Below, one piece after another: positions 1-12,100 of a stretch of 64,000 nucleotides of DNA; positions within the stretch are counted from its first letter, which is position 1; each line of letters opens with the position of its first letter. Source of the DNA: Intoshia linei (lineage: Eukaryota; Orthonectida; Rhopaluridae); NCBI GenBank assembly GCA_001642005.1, contig LWCA01000042.1:1-64000 (forward strand). The letters are read 5' to 3'. The position numbers and the translations under genes are program-made. The notes beneath the pieces were generated by a model. It was not told the DNA's origin. It made no database searches and was given only the letters and a program-made list of their open reading frames with translations.

Positions 1-570
1 TTATTTTATGATAATGATGTTTCATCAACATCGTTATAATTCCACGTAGCTACGAAGACATTTCGAGCACAAACAGTAATCATATGAATTCTTTCTTTCC
101 TGGTCAGATTACTCTTTGATACAAGGTATTTTGAAGGATTACCTTTTATTATCAGGTTTTAATTTGATATTTTAAATCGATGTCGTTTATAAGAATAAAA
201 AAGCTCAGAAATACTAATATAAAACGCGCAAATCATGTAAAAGTAAATTCTTTGGTATTAAATTAAATTACTTTACATTTGTAAAAACTTATTGGGAAAC
301 CTCCATTATTCTATTTTAGGAGCATCGGTTTTATTTAATTATTTTATTAAAATTTATGACTGAGCCAAGTTTCTATTCATAAAAAAAGCTTTAAATTGAA
401 AATGGGACAAAAAATCAGTCAATATTCATTATTCTATGAGACATCAACCAAGGGATAAATAATATTAATTTTTCAAAGGGATGATAAATAATATAGACTT
501 TTTATTAATCTGATAAAATATGTTGTAAACAATTAATAATGTACTGTAAACAATACTTGAAAAACATGTT

Positions 571-951
571 TCATTTTGGGAACATTGACGAGTTAAAGAT
601 TAATATTAATAGTTCATCAAGTTTATCACCTATCAAAAATAGAGTACTCCATGTCTTTTGACCATCATTTGTTTCACCCAAATGTAATGATTCATTAAAA
701 ATTGTGATTATTATTAATTTTTTTGGGTCCACAGGTTTTTTTAATATCATCTTAGGGGTCGACAGCGAAATAGGGTTAAGAATGCCTGGTATAAAACATG
801 AATTATGGCTGAACGGAAATGTGTTAATGCGTGGAACTTCGTTAATTGTTCTATATAATAGGTTGAGAATGTCTGTTCTACAAGGTATTTCTCCCTCCAC
901 CCATCGATTATGATTATTTGTAATACACCAATAATAAACTACACGTATCAA
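571..951 (-). other. Unassigned open reading frame next to RFC3
   Basis: An open stretch of about 126 codons without a clear ATG at its start. It reads as ordinary protein (mixed composition, few homopolymers), with a WVEGEIP stretch near its beginning that loosely recalls the RFC3 segment after the NLRKA helix. However, no splice acceptor in front of it gives the phase required by RFC3 exon 2, so I do not join them. It could be an exon of another gene, a transposon remnant or chance. Confidence 0.2.
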
Positions 952-1099
952 TAATCACTGGGGTACAATAGTAAATAGTGGTATTTTTAAGTAAAATTTT
1001 ATTGGATTTATTTTTAGGTAGAATTAAAAAAGTTTGCCATCGGCAGTTAGCTGCTGTTTCTCTCAATAATAATGTCAAGCTAGTATCCAATAAAAAAAC

Positions 1100-3023
1100 C
1101 TTGTGGTATTTGCTGCTTCAGCCATTAAAATAGCTTTTCGTAAATTATAATCTGATTCAATCATTAAACTATCTATAAACTCATTATTGTTAAATTTATC
1201 AATGTATTTGATATTTTTCTTTTCTCTAGCAAATATTTCAGTCAAAATTTCTCGAAACTAAATTATATCATCATTATTAAATAAATCCTTACTTATATAA
1301 ACTAGTGATTGTGATTTCCCAGGAAATGACAAAAGTTGAGAACCGGAAAATTTAATTTTTAATTTCCCGGGAAAAATAAAAAAATTTATTCATATATAAT
1401 ATAGAAGCATTAAAAATTTTAGAGACCTTAATTAATTTTAGAAACAAAAAGAAATTTAATTAATAAAATAACACGAATCTAGATTAAAATTTAATTTACA
1501 AATTTAATTAGAAAACAATTTATTTATTTTAGATTGTTGAAAAAGTGTTTTAAAACGCACAAAATATTGATAAATTCGTCTTTTAAAAACGTTCTATGTT
1601 TTGTAACGAAATTAAAAGCAGAAAGAGAAATTTCTTTCATTTTGTGTTGACGTAAATTTAACGGTCATAAGGGTTACCTTTAATTTTAACAATATTAATG
1701 ATAGCGCTTCAGTTCGTAACAACTCATAATATTTTTCAAAATAATATTGGAAAAAAAGGATAATTCCCTTAAGCGTTAGTAATTTGTGGTTGGAATAAGA
1801 GGTTTTTAAAAAAAATATTGGAAAAATGATATTTTTCCATTAAGGGCTGGAAAATTAGATTTTTTATTTGTGGTTTGATGAAGTACATTTTTTTCAGAAG
1901 ATTTCGTAAAATCGGATTTTTGAAATAAATATAGGTGTAAGTCAATTTTTCCATGAGAGCTTGAAATGGTATTTTTGTTTAAATTTTATTAGTGGTGGGA
2001 TTTTTGAAATGGTAAATTTTAAATATAATATAATCATATTTTCATAGTAATAATAAACATAAATCAAATACATGTATGTCTCAATTTTTTTCGGGAAATC
2101 CCGAGAATTTTGTCATGGCACAATCACTAATATAAAGTAAAAAGGATAAAAATGTATGTGAATTTATTTGTTAGAGTTTATTTAAGAAAATAAGGGGACT
2201 CGAGTTTTACAAATTCCATATTTCTATAACAGATTTTCCAGTTATGTTTTATCACAAATTTACAATTTCAGAAATTGAATCCTTCAAAATTAAAAACCCA
2301 ATTGTCCTTTATTTATAAATTATAAAAAATAAATATTCTAATAAAAAGTTTTAAATTCATCAATATTATGATAATTTTCAATTTCAAAATCTTATATCTT
2401 CACGACCAAAACCACAAATTACCCTTTTTTTTAAAAATCAACTAGTATATTAATATTACCTCATCTTGATTTGGCGAAGGAACTCTGACAATAAAACACC
2501 GACTTTGAACAGCAGAAGTAATCATGGTCAAAGAATTTGTAACAAAAAAAATGCGACATGTGCCCATATACCTTTCCATAGTGCGTCGCATAGCATTTTG
2601 TGCTGAAAAAGACAAAGTTTGAGCATCATTAATAACGACAACATTAAATTTTTTAGAATTTCCTATATTCAAAGTTCGAGACTTTGCCATTGTCTTAATC
2701 AATTCTTGAACTACAACTCTATCATGTATACCAGCTTCACTTGGATTGACAACAATATGGTGATTACTTGAAACGGTTTCAATTTCGACAGTTTTATTTG
2801 ACGGAGTTTTAAATTCATGACTATCAATTCTGACCTTTTCCACCTGACTTCCAAATATTTGACGTAATAAACATTTAACTAATGTATGTCTTCCCGAACC
2901 ATTTGCACCATGAAAAAGCAAATGACAATTATCTTGTGCCACAGATTTTAATTTATCATGAATATTTCGATGAAGTATCATTGAATCGAATTTAATCGGT
3001 CTGTGTTGATCTGCCCAAAGCAT
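1100..3023 (-). CDS. RFC3: Replication factor C subunit 3 (RFC3), 5' two exons
   Basis: Small subunit of the RFC clamp loader, which opens PCNA and places it on primer-template DNA in the nucleus. Exon 1 is 2458-3023 and starts at the ATG (LWADQHRP follows, as in RFC3). Residues 39-47 form the P-loop (GANGSGRHT), a Walker-B-like stretch (VVVIND) lies near 127, the helix NAMRRTMERYM follows, and an SRC motif lies near 174. Exon 2, 1100-1257, continues in phase and carries the family motif NLRKAILMAEA. The Walker lysine is arginine, which suits a family member known for a weak ATP site. The last third (about 150 residues) was not found in 1-1099; it may lie outside the window, or the gene may be broken. 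The intron 1258-2457 is AT-rich repeat. The start lies only 124 bp downstream of the TACC stop on the same strand. Confidence 0.87.
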
Positions 3024-3147
3024 TTTGTTGAAATTTGAAAAATTTAAACGGAACTGTAGTTCATTTACAAAAATAAAAAAAATTTACAATATAATTTATT
3101 TAGGACTTTACAAGGTAGGATATTAAAAATCAAATGTAAAAAATTCG

Positions 3148-6100
3148 TCATCTAGAACGCGAGTTCAAAACGTCTTCACATAGTGAATTTAAGGAATTCA
3201 ATTTTTGCATCTAAAATAGACATTTTAAATTTTGATAAAAATGTAAACTTTTTGATTAATAGTAATTTTGAGGGATTGTAATTCAATGTCGTGTTTTTTT
3301 AATATGGCTTCAAATCTAGCATTTTCTATATTTGATTTAATCGTGTTTTGTTGGCAATCGTTTTCATATTTTATTTTTAAATTGAATAATTGACTAAGTT
3401 CGTCATTTTTTCTATTATACAAATTAATCATATTCTCATGTTGTATGCTGATAAGATCAAATTTTTCTTGAGCTTCCTAGAAGAATATAATTATTTTTTA
3501 TTCAAAATTCAAAAATAGATATAATTTATTCAAATTTGAATAATTTAAACACATTTAATATTCACCGTCAACACAAATTTTTACCTTTTGGGTGCAATTA
3601 ATATTTTCTCTAAGTTTTATACATCTTTCGTTAAGCATTTTCAAATAATCTTGACCCGTGAGTAATGATTTGACTATACGTTCTCGTTCTTTAATTAAAC
3701 GATCATGTTGATGCTGACATTTGTTAAATTTTTCACTCAGTTCGGTAGAAATTTGTTCAAATTCGTTTACCATCTTTCTAGAAATATAATGCATTCAAAA
3801 TTAACAATTTTCTAAATTACTGCAATTCGTTTGACTGTTTTTGGTTAGATTTAGCTTTTCCAGACACTTCACTCAATTTCTTTTTTGAAATTTTAATTTT
3901 AGCTAGCCATTCTTGGTCAATAATTTCCTTTTCTTTTTCAAAATCACATTTTAATTTTTTTTTTAAATTGTTAAAATCATTCTCAGAGTATTTTAAAACG
4001 GGTGTTATCATTACTCCAGATGATCCATTTTTGCTGGATATTGACTAAATTTGATTCATCAGTAAATAAAATTAAATTTAATCAAATATAATCTAATCAT
4101 TGAGCCACGTATACGTATTGATTTTATTATTCAATGAATTTATAAATCAGTGAATGACAGAAATGAAACTTGCTGGTATTAATTTAATTTTTGCGTTTGC
4201 ACACCCGCCCATGAATAAGCTACAAATTATTAAGGTCAAAAAATATATATTTGTAAAATCACAGTAAGCAGAGTTAAAATTTATCCATCGCTAATATAGT
4301 GTTTTTCAACAGGTGTTGGGAAAATTTTTGTGATTGAAATTTATGGTTCCAACTAAAACTGGTTCGCAATCACTAGTTTAAGATTTTTGCAAAATATTTT
4401 TGTTTGTGCTTCTAATAAAATGTATTTTCTTTAAGGGGTTAGAAAAATAAATATTTACCTAAAATAATTTTTAAAATGGATTTGTCCATAAAAATTTGAT
4501 ATATAGCAAGTATTTCATTAAAACATTAGTTAACGATTGGAGCCGGAACCTCTTGTTGGTTCAAAATCATATTTCTGTAGTTCGTGAGATTTAAATAAAA
4601 TATACAAACTTTTTATCAAATTTTGTTAATATTTATTAGACATTTGTCAGATGTTGGGAATATATCCAAAAGCCTAGAAGTACACTTATACAACACTTAA
4701 TTGGAAAAATCCTTTTTTTCTAATATTTTTTTGAAAAAAAACTTAATTTTTTGATAAATGTTTTATAATGCATGTTTCCTTTTGGGTCCAAAAAAATAAA
4801 TATTTTGAAATGGCGGTATGTACAATATTTAATTGGAAACCACTACATAGAAAGGATGTTCAAAATAGGTTTTTCTCAAATGTTTGCATAACACATTCAT
4901 CAAAGTGGATTTATCTACAAAAATTTTGCTAAAATAAATTTTTTTCTTAAAGAATAGTTAAAAGTGGATATTACTCAAAGAATATGGTAAAAATAAATGT
5001 ATTCCTAAAATAATGCTACAAAATAGATTTATATACAAACATTTGGGAATTTAAACAAAAGGGATTTTCTCACTAAGAAATCACTGCGTTTTCTAAAAAA
5101 ATTTGCTAAAAATAAATTTTTTTTTTATCCTTTAAATAAATTAAATAAAATTGAAGACGTGCGTGTTAACGGTATATTAAAAAAATTAAGTCTTAGAATA
5201 TAAAAAATTCAAAATATACTACAATTTTTTGCAGGTGATGCATATATCTATGTTTTATTTTCGAAGTTGTGTCCTTTATAGTAAAAAACCCAATTTGCCC
5301 TTTTTTTGAGAATAAAATTAGCCCAAAAATTTCCAAAAAAAAGTAAAAATTCAGGGTCGCGTTTAAAACCATTAACATTGTCGTACTCACTTATGGGATA
5401 ACCAAATATTTCATTTTCTCAAATGATTTGCAAAACATACATTACTTCACTAATATCATGATATAAAATAATTAATTTATTTTTTTCAGTCTTAGTATAA
5501 GATCATAAAAAAGTCGATTTTTCTCTCAATCTAAAGGCGGTACAAGTTGATGTACCTATAAATATTTGGTAAAAATAATATTCATAATTTATTCCTTACG
5601 CTATTATCGTATTTTACTCAAAAAATATGGTAAAAACAAATTATTTAATAATTATTTTAAAGTAAATTAATGTTTTTAAATTGATTTATCAGTAATAATT
5701 TGGTAAAAATCAATTTTCTCATAAAAATTATAAATTGAATAGTAGTCAAAAGTGGATTTACTCAAAAATCTGCATTTTCGACGATTCCTCACAACATTCA
5801 TTTTACGTTAAGAAAACATTTAAAAATTATATAGTTTTTTTATTTATATTGATTTAAAATACAGTGCGCGACATAAGTCTTAGGCACCCTACACATTCTC
5901 ATTAAAAACCACTATAAAGTTAATAAGGCGAATTTTAAACTTGAAATTAAATATCAGACTAATTAAAGAATTATCTCACCAATGTATAACCATGCTTATG
6001 TCATAAACTACCTATAAAAACATACATTTTAATACGGTTTTGTTTGCGATATTAAAAATATTGACCACATAAGTCTTAGGCAGCTTGATAATTTCAATTA

Positions 6101-9100
6101 AAATTAATTAAATATCCATAAAAACGAAAAAGGTAATGAATTACTAATGATCTATTAATTAAAAATAACTATTTGTTTAGTAAATGACGCGAATAAGTGA
6201 CAAAAAAGATATAATGCCGTGTCTTAATGCAAGGAAGAAAAAATTCAGGGTTTTATGAGTAAAACCTTTAGTATTTCTCGATGTTCGTTTCAAAATATTA
6301 TTAAAAAATACAAAAAGCGTTTATACATAGATTACTTGCCAAGATCAAATCGAAAACACATGCTAACAGCCAGAGAAGAGACTATTATAATAAAGGAATA
6401 AAAGAAAAACCCTTGCTTGACAGTATTAAAGGTTAAAATACACACCAGCATTACAAAAAAGCCTAGTTTAAAGACGGTGCAACCTGTGTTATATAGATTT
6501 GGATTATATATAAGAATTGCAAGTCGAAAACTGTTTCTTAAAAAATTTCACCGAACAAATCGTTTTAAAAGGTGTAAGTAAAAAGTGATATGGACAAACC
6601 AATGGAAAAATATAAGCTTCACTGATGAAAGTTGATTTGAATTATTTACAAAAGGAAGAGTATACGTTCGAAAACGTAAAAAACAAAATTCTTATCAACG
6701 TACATAAGTAGAAGTATTACAAATACCCAGTAAAATATGATTTGGGTGGTATTAGGGCAAATGCAAAAAGAGTATTAATAAAGTGTATGGGAGAAATAAA
6801 TGCTCAAGAATATCAGAGAATCCTTAGAAAAGCAAACAAATAACATTTTTGGATGAATTGAATAAACATCAAGATTGTGAACCGTGTCAAACAGCAAAGA
6901 CAACCCGTCCATTTATAAGGGGTAATCGTATAAAATAATTAAAAGATTGACCGATACAAAGTCCAGATTTAAACATTATTGAAGACATGTCAAAAATTTG
7001 AAAGAAACCGTTTATAAGCTATACCCAGTCAACTTAGAAGAACTATGGAGATATATACACGACGAATGGGACCGCGTACCTCTAGAAACTATTCAAGGTT
7101 TGTATGCCTCATTGCCCAGAAGAATTGTATCAGTTATACAAAATAAAGGATGAAATACTAAATATTAGTAATTTTATATATATTTATCTAATATTTTCAT
7201 TTAATTAACATAATTAATTGTATTATTTTATAGGTGCCTAAGACTTATGTCGCTTGGAATTTTGCAATTTTAATTAAAAATACCTATATTTCATTAATTA
7301 TTAAATTTTTTTTATAGTTTTTACTTTTTTAAGGTTGTTAAATATTTGTTCTTAATGATACACTAGATATGATATAAGAAAATGTCTTAAATCATGAAAC
7401 AGGAATGTTTAAATTAATTACAGTTGAAATGCCTAAGACTTATGTCGGGCACTGTAGACCATTTGACCGTGTATATTACTGTATATGGGATATTAAACAT
7501 TGCTAAGTACTAAATATACAAGTATGTTATAATAAAAATAAATACATCAGATTCATTTGAAATTTGCCGGGTGTTATTTAACTCAAAAGTAGTATATTGG
7601 TTTTCAACAATATTAGGTATTTTTTCTTGTTGTGTCAAGCTACAATAAAATAATGATACAATTTAAAACAAAAAAACTCATTAATAGAATTATCTAATTT
7701 AGAAGCTTCTAAATCCAAACTAGAATATCTGTCAATAATGCTTGAAGTATTGGCTGAACCATCTTTAATAGAACTGCTAGTTTCTGTTTTATTTTCATCT
7801 ACATACATGGGATCAAATCGAGTCAAAATTGACTGTCTAGGCATATTAGCATTTTTCTAAAACAATTTAAATTCACCAATTTGATCATTTACTTTTTGAA
7901 CACAAAGATTTTTCCATTTACCCGATGTATCATTTACTAAAAAATAAAATTAAACTATTAAACAAACATTTAAAATTTTATTGATTCAAGTTCAATAATT
8001 TCAGTATAATAATTATTACTATTCATTTTAAATGCCATTAAAATTAAAAATCAATAAATTACCTTCTTTAGGCGAAAATGTTTCATTTTGTAATTTTTGA
8101 TAATTTTCATTTTCTTTTTGTGTATAATTTACTGAATCATCAAAATTTATTAAATTTTCTGGTTCCATGTATGAATTTTTCATTTCAATGTCTGATATTG
8201 TTATTATAAATGTTACATTTTATTTATAATTTACGAAAATTAATTTATTAGTATCATGGTGTGATACCATGTGTATTTCCAGTTGATGTACAAATTTCGA
8301 TACACTGCATTTAGCGCGAAATGTTATGAAAATATCTTTATTTATTTACATTTTTGATAAAATAATGAAAATAAATAATGTTGATATTTTATTGAAGTGG
8401 ATTTGGCGGTTGAATATATGAGTCTAACTATATAATTTAGTACAAAATGATGAAAATATTATTCAATAACTAATTAATTTTTTTTTATGTTATTCTCGCA
8501 AGTTTATAAATTGTTTGGTTTGACAATGAAGACGTTTACTTTAGTTAAAGTGGCCAGTAAAATACGTACTATCACTTTTAGTTTATTTTGAATAAATTTT
8601 AAGCCCAAAATTTTTATTCGTCATCATAGATAAGTAGTTTTGGCTTTAAATATTTAAATTTCATTAAACAGTTTAAAGTAAAACTTTATTTATATTTTAT
8701 TAATTTATAATAAAATAAAGTTGTGCTCATCTTAATTATATCGTAAAAAAACAATAACCTTGTTATAATTTTTATTTTGATTGGCATAAATGCAGGTTGA
8801 AGGAATAGACAAATTTATACAGGATAATTGTGATTGCAAATACATATTGATCGAATCGACATGTAGATTCACAAAAGAAAAAAAATTGTACGTTAGATTT
8901 AACACGGAGAAATTTTATCACTGTAAATTTAAATTTTATCAATATCGCGATTACGTACACAATTTTCCGGAATTTTTTTTTCCATCTATCATGATAATAA
9001 AAATGTATCAAATTTTCAAGATTCTTAAAAAATTTTTTCAGAATACACCCTAAAAGTGAATCATTTTTAAAAATCACGTGGTGTAAAATAAACTATTTTT

Positions 9101-12100
9101 ATTATTAGACGAAATATTTGATGATTTTGATGAAACAAATGACAAGGCTACAAATAAATGTTTAGGAGGTGGATATCTCAAAGGAGACAATGAAAGCAAT
9201 TCGCTACATATTTATGGAATTTCCATAGTAAATTATCCTTATTATATCTAGATTAAATATTGTAGGGATACGGGAAGGCTAATCACAGTGTTACCAGTGA
9301 TTTAATTAAACAATACTATTCTCAGTATACAATAATAATTGATGATTAACAATATTAATGAATTATATACAATTTAATCTCATCTTTGTGTTAACGACAG
9401 TTTGTATCATTTTCAGTTAAAATTAAATATTCTTATCTTACTTTACTTTAAAAAAAATTTTTCTACAAAGCAATGGACATTGATACCACCAACGAAGAAA
9501 TTGCATTAATTATAAATGAAAAGACACCGTTAAGAAAGAAGATATCAAAAAATTGTATTTCAGGAATGTCAACAACTGGTCAAATAATATGCGCAATCTT
9601 TCCCTTTTTGTGTTTTGGTTACTCAATTTTTGTGTTAATTTACATGTACGGTTATAATAAATATATGCTTTAATTTACCTGGTAGAGTAAACGTAGATTT
9701 ATCGTATGGTACATGATTTGAAAGTAATTGATTAATGTTTTGTGAATATTTTTCTTTGTTTTCAACAATTTCCTGTGCTAAAAGATGATATTCATTTTGT
9801 GAATTATCTTGTAATTTATTTTCTGAATCTGATGCGTAGAAATTACTAATATCGTTTTTTATTTTTTTATTTATACCGTTACTCATATCTTCATCTTGTC
9901 CTCGGTAATTTTCATGAAAATCTTTTTCAAATTGATCATTTATTTTAATTTTTGAATTAATGTTGGTGTCCGAATCCAAAACTAATTTAAAAGATTTATC
10001 TATGACTGACTTGGAATTCATCGTTTCGTCATTACTAGCAATGTCATTTTGATAGTCTTGATAAACACTGCTCTCTGTCAATTCATGAGAGTGAATTCTA
10101 TTTATATCTTTATCAGTATATTCAATATTGGATGCATTTTCAAAATCACTTTTTTTTGAATTTGTCCAAGAGTTATTATTGCTACTTACGATGTAACTTG
10201 CATTTCCTTTGTGTATTGTATAACTACAATTTGAACCATTTTCGTCTTGTCTGTTTACCCAGTCATAATGACTTTCATCAGTTTCCCAATTTATACTTGC
10301 GGGGACTATTTCTTGTGTATTCTCGTAAGGTTCTATAATGTAACTTGCATTACTTTTTTCTTCGCTAGATGTAATTGTATAACTTTTATCATCTCTAGGT
10401 ATTTTTTCTGTTTTATAAAAAAATGTTTTCTTTGAATTATTTTCACAAGCTAAACTGTAGTCTTCGTCTTCCGAATTAGGCATACCTATTTTTGAAATTA
10501 AATATATTAATTTTGTGGAATGGGTTTGTAATAGTGTTCATTTTAATGATTGAAAGATTTACACCTTGAAAAATTATTCAATTAACAGTACACTTGTGTA
10601 TATAAAAAAAATTTTTTACCTCACTTTAAAAATGCTAGAGTAGGTGGATCACTTTTTCCCAGATCCCTTGGGCGCACTTGGAACTAATTAAAAAAAGATA
10701 TGCATACAAAGCAAATAATATATATTAAGCATTTTAAATAAGTTACATATCTATTAAAATACTTTACTAGTGTATAAAATTTTGCAAATCTAAGATAAAA
10801 ATTTGTTATTTCGATACAAACTTAAAAAAATTTGATGGAACAGATCGTAACTGAAGTGGTTTACAGCTCGTTATCAATTTTGATTTGGAATATATTAAAT
10901 TTGATAGGCCCCATTAGTGCGCCCGCCGCAGAGATTGAGAAATATTAAGGTAAGGGAACACTTGCGAAATTTGAATATTTCTAAAACCAAAGTTAGATTT
11001 TCAACGTTAACTTATTTTTTAAGTATAATAAAAATGTGCCCTCGGCAGAGCTAGGTTCTGTTTGTACGTAGTACATAACAGTCCACCTAGTTATTGTATA
11101 TTTCTTGTGAAACACAAATTGTTACAATATTAAAAAATTTAAATTATCATGTAAATTTAAATTAAATTTGAAAATCGATGGAACTTTAAAGTTTAATTTA
11201 AAAACTTTTTAAATCAAGTTTATTAACAAGTTTAATTTATTTTAAATTTTAAACTTGTTTCTCTATATTAATCAAAATCATATGAATTTTACTGTAATGT
11301 ACGATTTAGGTGTATTATTTATAAAACATTTTTATAGATTAACTTAAGATTGATTAACGGGTTAGCCCAGTTGTTCCCAAAGTTTTTCCACCATGGATCA
11401 CTTGTCACACAATAATTTCCTTAATCCTGAACACGTCATTAATTTAATATTTATATTTTATTACATAAATATTCACAATGTATATATTCCTCCTTAAATC
11501 ACAAATTTTACATTACTTTTGACATGGTAGCTTCAATAGCGTAATTAAAAAATTATTAATTCAAACATACTTATGGCGATCTATTAGTCCCGAACCTATT
11601 GTATTCGAGATCCTTCTATTGAGGGATCTCGACGAAATTTTTTTTAAATGGTGTCTTTAATTTGTTAAATTGAGCATTAAAAAAATTCTTGAATATCAAC
11701 CAATTTGTGTGATAAATTTAAAATCTCAACTCAAGATTATAAATTTCATAGATATTAGGATGGTTATATGCATTTAAACATTTATATATGACTGCATATA
11801 TAGTCATTACCAGTTTACACACTTTTGCGTATCTCAAAGCCTTATAAATTATGTATATTTTTAAAAAATCCAAATTTTTCGCCAGGTATACAGGTCGATA
11901 ACTAATGGGTTAAGTTGATATTTGATATAAACGTACCTCGTTTGCTATCACGGTATTTTTTACTACTATTACTTATGACAAATGATGTTTTTTCAGTTTC
12001 TGACTGTAAATCAGATTTAATCGACTTGTAATTCTTTTCATGATTGTATGATGTATCTAAAATATAGTACTAAGTATATTACTGTATTAGTATAGTTGAC

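Noticed and set aside
571..951. Third RFC3 exon
   Set aside because: A weak EIP resemblance exists but no acceptor gives the phase needed after exon 2, and the rest does not resemble RFC3.
8772..9077. 101-codon minus ORF opposite PHPT1
   Set aside because: Mirror of the PHPT1 exon and intron, without family resemblance; PHPT1 on the plus strand explains the sequence.
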